Of a DNA stretch of 9,274 nucleotides, positions 1 through 5,830 are shown piece after piece (the stretch's first letter is position 1; every line of letters starts with the position of its first letter). The position numbers were made by a program, and so were the translations under genes. Under the pieces are notes generated by a model, which worked only from the letters and a program-made list of their open reading frames with translations, was not told where the DNA came from and made no database searches. The stretch comes from Treponema sp. (lineage in GTDB: Bacteria; Spirochaetota; Spirochaetia; Treponematales; Breznakiellaceae). The stretch spans positions 1 through 9,274 of the forward strand of contig JAIRRU010000325.1 in NCBI GenBank assembly GCA_031255815.1. The letters are read 5' to 3'.

Positions 1-258
1 CATGCCGAAGCCTATCTCCACGGTAACAGGGTTGCTGTTGCCGAACAGGGCGCGGTAGTCCAAAACCCGGCCCGGATCGAAGGGGACGCCGAAACGGGGG
101 AACAGTTCCCCGTAGGAACGTTTCTGGGCCGGGCTCATCCTGCCCGAACGGAGGACGTAGCTTTTTACCCCCCTCCGGAAAGCGCCGCCGGGCGGCGCCC
201 CTTCCCCGCCTGCCGTTTTTTGGAGGGCTGTCTTTTCATCCTTTCCGGTTTCGCCCAT
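1..258 (-). CDS. trmB: tRNA (guanine-N7-)-methyltransferase TrmB, N-terminal 86 residues (cut by window edge)
   Basis: TrmB uses S-adenosylmethionine to methylate N7 of G46 in the tRNA variable loop and acts in the cytoplasm. I read 86 codons from ATG at 258 to the left edge. Residues 33-48 (SYVLRSGRMSPAQKRS) match the family's N-terminal signature, followed by LFPRFG. Near the cut, ALFGNSNPVTVEIGFGM is the FGN motif and the first SAM-binding strand (E-I-G-F-G). The Rossmann domain and catalytic residues lie outside the window. Residues 1-30 form a low-complexity, Gly/Ala/Pro/Lys-rich extension longer than in many TrmB proteins. The start is supported by GAGGT at 269-273, ten bases upstream, which overlaps the stop codon of the lipoprotein gene. 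The two genes are 8 bases apart, so co-transcription and translational coupling are likely. Identity is firm; completeness cannot be judged. Confidence 0.93.
   Translation of the reverse strand, partial: MGETGKDEKTALQKTAGGEGAPPGGAFRRGVKSYVLRSGRMSPAQKRSYGELFPRFGVPFDPGRVLDYRALFGNSNPVTVEIGFGM
182..198. repeat. Perfect GC-rich inverted repeat inside the 5' part of trmB
   Basis: GCGCCGCC, one central G, then GGCGGCGC: two perfect 8-base arms. It lies inside the low-complexity N-terminal extension of TrmB and encodes Gly/Ala/Pro-rich residues around 21-25. The mRNA could form a strong hairpin about 60 bases after the start codon. It may only reflect GC-rich repeat drift in a poorly constrained linker. 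Confidence 0.6.
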
Positions 259-266
259 GTAAGGCA

Positions 267-914
267 CTACCTCGCGGATACCAGATCGGTCATGGCTGAG
301 CTGAGGTATTCGGCGTCTTCCGCCCAAAGGGCGACGCTCCTGGTGTCCGGGGGGAGGTTCAGGGAAGAGAGCTCGCCCGCCAATTCGGTAAGCGCGAAGA
401 CCCCCAGGCTGTTTCCCTGGGCATCGCTGCAGATGAGCTTATTCGAGGGGTATTGGGACTCAACCTGGTAGCGCCCGTCATTTATCCTGAGAACGGGGAA
501 GGGAAAGCGGCTGGATTCCGGGGCGTCGAAGGCAAAGATCCTTTCCGTTTTTTCGCCGCCTTTGTTTATCAGCACCGCCCGGTAAAGCCCCCGGGGCAGC
601 CTTTCGCTCCCTATCATGGCGATGCTCCGGCTGCCGACCCAGGTTCGTTCTTCTTCCTCATAGCTTATCCAGTCTTCCGGCGTCAGTGTCCAGCGCAGCC
701 CTTCCCGGTCATGGCGGAGCTGGAGTTCCGCGATGTTTTCAATACCGTCGTCGTCTTCGGGGAGCACAAAAAAGGTGAAGCGTTCCTCCGGCCCGGCCGA
801 ACCCTGGTAGTACACCAGTTCCAGGAAACCGAAAGTTATTTTCGGTTCCGAACGGGAACAGGCAAAGAGAAGAACCAGACAGATAAAGAGGCCGGAGCCG
901 GATAAAAACTTCAC
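267..914 (-). CDS. Small lipoprotein of unknown function, upstream of trmB
   Basis: I do not recognise the family. From a GTG start at 914 the product is 215 residues. Lys2 is followed by a hydrophobic stretch (about residues 9-18) and a lipobox ending LLFAC, with Cys19 as the predicted lipidated residue. A membrane-anchored lipoprotein exported by Sec and cut by signal peptidase II is therefore likely. The mature part is acidic, with patches such as LPEDDDGIE and SYEEEERTW, and contains regularly spaced hydrophobic strands (ITFGFLELVYY, RFTFFVLP, YRAVLINKG, RSVALWAED). This suggests a beta-rich fold. An in-frame ATG at 998 would add 28 residues before the signal peptide. I prefer the GTG because the export signal then begins at the N terminus. 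It ends 8 bases before trmB and is probably co-transcribed with it. No catalytic motif is visible. Confidence 0.8.
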   Translation of the reverse strand: MKFLSGSGLFICLVLLFACSRSEPKITFGFLELVYYQGSAGPEERFTFFVLPEDDDGIENIAELQLRHDREGLRWTLTPEDWISYEEEERTWVGSRSIAMIGSERLPRGLYRAVLINKGGEKTERIFAFDAPESSRFPFPVLRINDGRYQVESQYPSNKLICSDAQGNSLGVFALTELAGELSSLNLPPDTRSVALWAEDAEYLSSAMTDLVSAR

Positions 915-920
915 CCTTAG

Positions 921-950
921 AATATAATCGCCGCCCGAGGGCCCTTGCAA
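921..950 (-). promoter_or_regulatory. Putative sigma70-like promoter for the lipoprotein-trmB pair
   Basis: On the minus strand, TTGCAA (945-950) is followed after 18 bases by TATATT (921-926). The -10 box ends only 6 bases before the GTG at 914, so the transcript would start at or next to the start codon. The -35 has two mismatches to consensus and the spacer is slightly long. This rests on motif matching only. Confidence 0.4.
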
Positions 951-962
951 TCCCTGCACCGT

Positions 963-991
963 TGTTTCAAAACCAAGCGGGTTTTGGAACA
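963..991. repeat. Inverted repeat (candidate operator) between two divergent promoters
   Basis: Arms TGTTTCAAAACC (963-974) and GGTTTTGGAACA (980-991) are complementary at 11 of 12 positions (the exception is T967/G987) around a 5-base spacer, AAGCG. It sits 12 bases upstream of the leftward -35 box and 6 bases upstream of the rightward one, which fits a shared regulator site. It has no T-tract after either arm, so a terminator is unlikely. The regulator is unknown. Confidence 0.6.
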
Positions 992-997
992 GGCGCA

Positions 998-1026
998 TTG
1001 ATCTTAAGGTACGCGGATACTATGGT
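998..1026 (+). promoter_or_regulatory. Putative sigma70-like promoter for the 532-residue membrane protein
   Basis: TTGATC (998-1003), a 17-base spacer, then TATGGT (1021-1026). The -10 box ends 6 bases before the GTG start at 1033, the same geometry as the divergent promoter on the other strand. Support is by motif and spacing only. Confidence 0.4.
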
Positions 1027-1032
1027 TGAGGG

Positions 1033-2631
1033 GTGAGACCTTTCCCTCCCTTCCTGGCGGCGCTGTTTTTCCTCCTCCCGGCGCTGTCCCTTTTCTGCGG
1101 GGAGGGGGAGAAGCGGGAAGCCCTGAAGGCGGCCCTCCGGGAACGGAAGATCCCCTGGGAGGAACGTTCCCTGCTGGCGGAATACGGCGGATTCGGTTCC
1201 TCCCTGCTGATCCGTCCTGCCCGGCCAAGCCAAAATTTCGAAGGGGAGGATGAGGCGCCGCGCTTTGTGCTGGCCGTCCCCCTTACCGGCCGGGGGGAAC
1301 TCCCCGCCGGCCCTGAAGAAGGGGCCGAGCTGCCCCTGCGTTTCGCCGCAGCCCTCTCGTTCATCGGCAAGATATACGGCGAAACCGGGCTGGAATGGAC
1401 GGTAGCCTTTCTGGGAGACGAGGGGACGGCCCTCCCCCCGGAAATGGCGAAGCGTCCGCGCCGGGGCCTTGAGGATCTCTTAAACCTCCTTGAAGATCCG
1501 GAGCATACGGTTCTCTGGTACCTGGATATCGGGAGCGGGGAGGCTCCCGAACGGCTGGAGATTAGCCACGGCACCGCGGAGAGGATAGCTTCCCTGGGCA
1601 TTATCCGCCCGATCCCCGGCATTTGCGAGGAGCTTTCCATCCCCTGGTCTATCGCCACCCCCTTCAACGGACTCTACAAGTTCCGCCTGCTGAAAGGCCC
1701 CCCGGCCCTGCGGCGGGCTTTTGAGGAAGATACGGACGCGCTCTACATTACGGCCTATTCCGGCGCCTTCCCCTCCCCGGCTCTTAACGGGGAAACCCTG
1801 GGGGAATTTATCTACCGTTACACCCGCGCCCTGGACACGGGCGGGGAGCGGGATCGGCATTACGCAATGGTGCAGTTCCCCCTGGTAACGGTTTTCCTCT
1901 CCGAATACGCCATCGCCGTCTTGTTTCTCTCGGGCGGCGCGGCGTCCCTGCTGCTCATCCTGATCTTCGGGAGCAAGCGGAAACGCTTGTTCTCCGGCAT
2001 AAAGCTTTCGAGCATAATTGTTATAATCCTTGTCGGCGCGGGCATTCTGGTATCGGGTTTTTTGGACATCAGTTTTATCCCCCTCTGGGCCGCGGCTTTT
2101 CTTTTCGTTCTTCCCGCGGGCATACTCCACAAGCCTGTCCCCCTCTTTGCCGGAAGCTTCCTGGCCGCGGCCTATATCCTCTGGGTGGGCTTTTTTTTCT
2201 TCCGGCAGCGGGAAGCCCCTGCCGCCGGCGCCCCCCTGGTACAGGAACTGGAGGCTTCGGGGCCCGGTTTCAATTACGGGCCGGGCGAAGGGGGCTTCAG
2301 CGCGGAGATGCGGAGCCGGGAGCTTTTGGGCCTGCGGATCATCTACCTTTCCCTCCGTTCCGGGGAGAAGCCCCTGCGTTTCGATGTCTCTCTCGCAAGT
2401 TCGGGCCCCCCGATCCTTATCCGCTCCGCCCCGGTTCCCTTCTCCCTCGGCAATAGCAGCGAAAGCGCCGAATTCTTCCTGGGCGAGAACCCCCCCAACC
2501 CCCTGGACATGGAAATATACCTGTCCGGCGATTTCAGAGGGACGCTGCGGGCCGAGGCCCTCTACCGCAGCGGCGAAAACAGGTACCTGCGGGTTCGGAG
2601 GGAGATTGAGATTGACAGTTTGAGTAACTAA
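1033..2631 (+). CDS. Membrane protein with extracytoplasmic degenerate M28-peptidase-like domain and four TM helices
   Basis: The product has 532 residues from GTG. Residues 7-21 are a hydrophobic signal segment. Cys22 is preceded by Phe, so lipidation is doubtful. Residues 23-285 would lie outside the cytoplasm. About four membrane helices follow (293-312, 325-342, 346-364, 370-390), with a basic loop SKRKR between the first two. A C-terminal strand-rich domain (about 400-532) comes last. The order of elements in 78-265 recalls M28 metallopeptidases: RFVLAVPLTG where these have A-H-x-D, VAFLGDEGTALP where they have the E-E dyad, LWYLDIGSGE where they have an Asp-bearing strand, and DTDALYITAYSG near the end. 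The first His/Asp ligands are absent, while Glu130 and Asp165 may remain. If the resemblance is real, it is probably an inactive pseudo-enzyme. The family is not recognised and this fold assignment is tentative. The only other start signal, GAGGG, abuts the GTG. The gene is convergent with the GRE gene, 19 bases away. Confidence 0.75.
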   Translation: MRPFPPFLAALFFLLPALSLFCGEGEKREALKAALRERKIPWEERSLLAEYGGFGSSLLIRPARPSQNFEGEDEAPRFVLAVPLTGRGELPAGPEEGAELPLRFAAALSFIGKIYGETGLEWTVAFLGDEGTALPPEMAKRPRRGLEDLLNLLEDPEHTVLWYLDIGSGEAPERLEISHGTAERIASLGIIRPIPGICEELSIPWSIATPFNGLYKFRLLKGPPALRRAFEEDTDALYITAYSGAFPSPALNGETLGEFIYRYTRALDTGGERDRHYAMVQFPLVTVFLSEYAIAVLFLSGGAASLLLILIFGSKRKRLFSGIKLSSIIVIILVGAGILVSGFLDISFIPLWAAAFLFVLPAGILHKPVPLFAGSFLAAAYILWVGFFFFRQREAPAAGAPLVQELEASGPGFNYGPGEGGFSAEMRSRELLGLRIIYLSLRSGEKPLRFDVSLASSGPPILIRSAPVPFSLGNSSESAEFFLGENPPNPLDMEIYLSGDFRGTLRAEALYRSGENRYLRVRREIEIDSLSN

Positions 2632-2650
2632 GCCAACCGGGCCGGGCGGG

Positions 2651-4771
2651 CTAAATCTGAAATTCCGTCCGCAGGATTACTTCTTCCTGCATGGTGGGGG
2701 ACAGTTTGACAAAGTAGTCGCTGTAGCCGCCGATACGCACCACCAGATCCCGGTAAGCCTCCGGTTCGGCTTTTGCCTTGACCAGGGTATCCTTGTCGGC
2801 CACGTTAATCTGGGTTTCAAAGCCCCCCCGTTCAAGGTAGGTCCGTATCAGGGCCATGAGCTTCCCGATAGACGCTTCGTTAAAGAGTTTTTTGGAGAAT
2901 TTCAGGTTAACGGCGATGCCGCCGATGAACTTGTGGTGATCCCACTTGGTACTGGAAAGGATGGCGGCGGTGGGCCCGGCGGCCTCCCTGCCCTGGGCCG
3001 GCCCGGAGCCGTCCCCCAGGGGGAAGCCCGCCTTCCGGCCGTCCGGCGAGGCCCCGGTCTCCCTGCCGAAGCGGTCATGCATGACCCAGCAGAACAGGCT
3101 GGGGATAAGGTAGTTTTCGTGGAGGGGCTGGTACTGTTCCATGGTCTTGCCCAGCCATTCGGTCAGGCGGACAACGTATTTATCCGCCCGGTCGTCGTCG
3201 TTTCCGTATTTGGCTACGGTGTTCTGGATTTTGCTTTTGAGCAGCCCGCAGCCCTCAAAGTCCCGGGAAAGGGCGTCCCGCAGTTCGGCTAAAGTCGTCC
3301 CGCCGCCGAATACCAGTTTTTCCATCGCCGTTAAGGCGTCCGCCACGTTCGAAAGGCCCACGAAGGAGGGCATGATCCAGTTGTAGCGGGCGCCGCCGGC
3401 CTCAATGTCCCGGCCCTTTTCCAGGCAGTCGTTGACAAAACAGGAAAGCAGGGGGTCCAGGCAGTAGCGGGCCCGTTCCGCCCGCCAGAGGCTTTCTCTC
3501 ATAAAATTCTCCCGGATCCCCCCCGCGACATGGGCGAAATAAGCCTCAAGAAGCGCGTCAATTGAAGGGTAGTCCCGATCCAGGATGTCTAGGAGTTTTT
3601 GCACAAGGTTCATGTAGGGGCTGGCCACCCAGACGTTGGAAGAAGCGACGGGGGTTATTTCCACGCAGGTGGAATGAATGTAATCGCAGGCTTCGCCCGG
3701 GGGCATGCCGTGGTATTGCAAACCCCTGGTGATAACATCGTCGTTGAAAAAGGCCGGATGGGAATGGCCCTTGCCCACGATTTCGCAGGCAAGCCGGAGA
3801 TCCTCTTCCGGCGTGGCGTCGCAGCAGCAAAGCCCCACCGAGGGGTATACCAGGTTAACCTGCTCCACGGCCTTCATAAACATCCGGGTCAGATCGTTGG
3901 AAACCGCCCGCCCGGTTTTATCCCGGCCGCCGACCATGTAACCGCTGGAAAGGCCGCTGGGCACCCGGTTGTTGATGCTAAGGGCAAGGCAGTCGATAAG
4001 GGTCTGGGCCTCTTCCGCGGTGATCTTTCCCGTTTTAAGATCCTCTTCGTAGAAGGGCCAAAGGTAGCGGTCGGGGCGGCCCAGCTGGTACTGGTGGCAG
4101 CCGGTCTTAAAGGGCTTGGCGGAAAGGCAGAAGGTAACGAAGTGAACCGCCTGCAGGGCCTCGTAGAAACCCGAGGCGGGTTTCGCCGGAACGCGGCGCA
4201 GGTTTTGCGCGATGAGCAGTAATTCTTCCCGCCGCGCCGGATCAGGGCAGGCCCGGGCCTGGCGTTCCGCCTCCAGGGCGTAGCGCCCGGCGAAACGGAT
4301 CAGCCCCTCAAGGCCGCGCAGGCAGGAGGCGTAAAAGTTGTCCTTCTCCAGATCCTCCCGCCGGGCCGGGTCCAGTTTCGCGCGCAATTCCCGAATCTCC
4401 GCCATGATACCTTCCGCCCCCCGCTTAAGGAGAAGCTCGTAGTCAATGGCCATGTGGGAGGCCTGCCCCTCCTGGGCCGGGGCGGTCTGTACGGCGTATT
4501 CCTTTATCAGCTCCCATTCGGCCTGTTCTTCCGGGCTGAAGGGACGGTTCGCGATACGCCCGGCAATGAGCTCCCCTTCTCCGATGAACGGGGCCGTGCG
4601 GTCAAAGGCATCGTAAACCGCGTCTCCCACCCGGAGGGCGTAGGGGCGGCTCCGGTCTCTTTCTTTAAGGCTCTTGTAAAAAAAGTAAGCGAATTCGCTG
4701 TAGTCGTGGCCGTATTTAAACACCTGTTCCCGCAGGCTATCGATCCTTGGTTTGTCGTAAGCGTATTCCAT
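2651..4771 (-). CDS. Glycyl radical enzyme, PFL2/dehydratase-like group, substrate unknown
   Basis: The product has 706 residues. GREs hold a stable glycyl radical that makes a thiyl radical on an active-site Cys, which starts substrate cleavage; they are oxygen-sensitive and cytoplasmic. The radical loop near the C terminus is RIGGYSDYF with Gly682 as radical site. The Cys loop is YIHSTCVEIT with Cys369 and Glu371. Other family landmarks are FYEALQAVHF (about 202-211), LGRPDRYLWPFYEEDL (about 230-245), PAFFNDD (339-345) and ASPDGRKAGFPLGDGSGP (574-591). A single Cys followed by x-Glu fits eliminases (glycerol, choline, hydroxyproline or isethionate type) rather than true pyruvate formate-lyase, which has Cys-Cys. 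Ser-Thr before the Cys differs from the usual Gly, so I assign no substrate. At 706 residues it is shorter than typical dehydratases (about 780-850), mainly at the N terminus. I chose the ATG at 4771 because AAGGA lies 5 bases upstream; a GTG one codon earlier would be too close. It is the last gene of the operon, 94 bases after its activase. Confidence 0.93.
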   Translation of the reverse strand: MEYAYDKPRIDSLREQVFKYGHDYSEFAYFFYKSLKERDRSRPYALRVGDAVYDAFDRTAPFIGEGELIAGRIANRPFSPEEQAEWELIKEYAVQTAPAQEGQASHMAIDYELLLKRGAEGIMAEIRELRAKLDPARREDLEKDNFYASCLRGLEGLIRFAGRYALEAERQARACPDPARREELLLIAQNLRRVPAKPASGFYEALQAVHFVTFCLSAKPFKTGCHQYQLGRPDRYLWPFYEEDLKTGKITAEEAQTLIDCLALSINNRVPSGLSSGYMVGGRDKTGRAVSNDLTRMFMKAVEQVNLVYPSVGLCCCDATPEEDLRLACEIVGKGHSHPAFFNDDVITRGLQYHGMPPGEACDYIHSTCVEITPVASSNVWVASPYMNLVQKLLDILDRDYPSIDALLEAYFAHVAGGIRENFMRESLWRAERARYCLDPLLSCFVNDCLEKGRDIEAGGARYNWIMPSFVGLSNVADALTAMEKLVFGGGTTLAELRDALSRDFEGCGLLKSKIQNTVAKYGNDDDRADKYVVRLTEWLGKTMEQYQPLHENYLIPSLFCWVMHDRFGRETGASPDGRKAGFPLGDGSGPAQGREAAGPTAAILSSTKWDHHKFIGGIAVNLKFSKKLFNEASIGKLMALIRTYLERGGFETQINVADKDTLVKAKAEPEAYRDLVVRIGGYSDYFVKLSPTMQEEVILRTEFQI

Positions 4772-4776
4772 CACAA

Positions 4777-4791
4777 TCCTTCTCCCCCTCC
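4777..4791 (-). promoter_or_regulatory. Ribosome binding site deciding the GRE start
   Basis: On the minus strand, GGAGG (4787-4791) and AAGGA (4777-4781) lie in a purine-rich run. AAGGA is 5 bases before the ATG at 4771 but only 2 before the GTG at 4774, which favours the ATG. Confidence 0.65.
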
Positions 4792-4825
4792 TGCCAGTTT
4801 ACCGCGTTTCCCGCGTAAAATCCTG

Positions 4826-4862
4826 AAAACCGCCGATCGGTTTTTTGCCTTTGCCGGGCAAA
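4826..4862 (-). other. Two short hairpins in the activase-GRE intergenic gap
   Basis: The 94-base gap holds AAAACCG, a 5-base loop and CGGTTTT (4826-4844), and the near-perfect palindrome TTTGCCGGGCAAA (4850-4862) directly after the activase stop codon. On the minus strand neither is followed by a long U-run, so full termination is unlikely. They might shield mRNA ends or set the activase to enzyme ratio, which is inference. Confidence 0.4.
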
Positions 4863-4865
4863 GCG

Positions 4866-5783
4866 CTATGATACCCTTACCGGAACGGAAGTGTAAGCCT
4901 GCACCGCTCCGGCCCAGGCCTTTACGCTTTCCCCGGGCGGTATGGCCGTATCCTGGTGCCGTACCGCTTTACCGATGCCCGCTGCCTTGGATATGCCCAG
5001 GGGATGGTAGGGCTCAATGTCGATTCCGGTAACATTCCTGAGCCGGTTCGCCACGGCGCCTATCCCCCTGAAATGATCCTCCCGGTCGTTACAGCCGGGA
5101 ATAATGGGGCAGCGCAATACCGTCCGGGCGCCCGAATCATCGAGTTTTTGGAGGTTCTCTAAAATAAGCTCGTTGGAGATCCCGGTAAAAGCCCGGTGTT
5201 TTTCCGCGTCCGTTTCTTTCAAGTCGTAGAGAAACAGATCCGTCAGCCCGGCCGCTTCCCGCAGGGTTTCAAAGGGCGCCGCGCCGCTGGTTTCCACGCA
5301 GCTGTGCAGGCCCCCTTCTTTGGCCAGGCGCAGCAGGGCCAGGGTAAAGCCGCTCTGGTAGAAGGGCTCCCCGCCGGAAATGGTCATTCCCCCGCCGGAG
5401 TTGCGGTAGAAAGCCTCGTCCTTCTTCGCTTCCGCGAAGGCTTCCCCCGCGGTAAAGCTTCTGCCGATTAAGTCCAGCGCGCCGGTAACGCAGGCCTCCG
5501 CGCAGGCCCCGCAGCCGCTGCAGGTTCCGCGGCTGTACGCATGCCCGGCTTCCCCGAAACGGTGCAGCCTTTGGGGGCAGGCTTCCCCGCAGGCCCCGCA
5601 GAGGACGCATTTAGCGGGGTAATAGGCGATCTCCGGTTCCGCGGCCTTGGATTCGGGGTTGTGGCACCAGGGACAGTCCAGGAGGCAGCCTTTGAGGAAC
5701 AGGTTGGTCCTGATCCCCGGCCCGTCATGAAGGGAAAAACGCTGAATGTTGAAAATGATCCCCCGGACTTCCTCTGTCTTCAT
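4866..5783 (-). CDS. Glycyl-radical-enzyme activating enzyme (radical SAM)
   Basis: The product has 305 residues. It reductively cleaves S-adenosylmethionine and uses the 5'-deoxyadenosyl radical to take a hydrogen from the radical Gly of its partner, here the GRE encoded directly downstream. The N-terminal signature includes FSLHDGPGIRTNLFLKGC, and the cluster motif is Cys33-x3-Cys37-x2-Cys40 (GCLLDCPWCHNPE). An inserted ferredoxin-like section carries two CxxCxxCxxxC motifs: Cys59/62/65/69 and Cys88/91/94/98. These extra clusters are usual in activases of the dehydratase-type GREs and absent from the short PFL activase. GGMTISGGEP (131-140) is the SAM-contacting GGE motif, and FLYDLKETD (184-192) is also typical. 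Length and domains look complete. The start is ATG at 5783; its RBS is weak (GGAG about 13 bases upstream), and translation may be coupled to the hydrolase gene 45 bases upstream. Confidence 0.95.
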   Translation of the reverse strand: MKTEEVRGIIFNIQRFSLHDGPGIRTNLFLKGCLLDCPWCHNPESKAAEPEIAYYPAKCVLCGACGEACPQRLHRFGEAGHAYSRGTCSGCGACAEACVTGALDLIGRSFTAGEAFAEAKKDEAFYRNSGGGMTISGGEPFYQSGFTLALLRLAKEGGLHSCVETSGAAPFETLREAAGLTDLFLYDLKETDAEKHRAFTGISNELILENLQKLDDSGARTVLRCPIIPGCNDREDHFRGIGAVANRLRNVTGIDIEPYHPLGISKAAGIGKAVRHQDTAIPPGESVKAWAGAVQAYTSVPVRVS

Positions 5784-5806
5784 TACCGCTTAACTTCTCC
5801 GGACAT

Positions 5807-5830
5807 AAGGCTGCCGCCCGGCTTTTTTTT
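5807..5830 (+). terminator. Weak terminator-like hairpin on the plus strand, antisense to the operon
   Basis: Plus-strand AAGGCTG, loop CCGCC, CGGCTTT (two G-U pairs), then five further T (eight T in all, 5823-5830). It has terminator geometry only for rightward transcription, and no rightward gene ends here. The T-run overlaps the TAA stop of the hydrolase. It could stop antisense transcripts or be chance. Confidence 0.25.

Noticed and set aside
1020..2130. Minus-strand open frames opposite the membrane-protein gene
   Set aside because: They are Arg/Ser/Pro-rich or Gln/Gly-rich shadow translations with no recognisable motifs. The plus-strand frame has a signal segment and clear membrane helices.
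2651..4771. Annotation of the glycyl radical enzyme as pyruvate formate-lyase
   Set aside because: True PFL has adjacent Cys-Cys in the active-site loop. Here a single Cys is followed by Val-Glu, and the partner activase carries the extra ferredoxin-like clusters typical of eliminase-type systems.
5807..5830. Terminator-like hairpin with eight T between hydrolase and activase genes
   Set aside because: The T-run follows the hairpin only on the plus strand, antisense to the operon, and no rightward gene ends nearby. It is kept as a low-confidence feature but not as evidence that the operon is interrupted.
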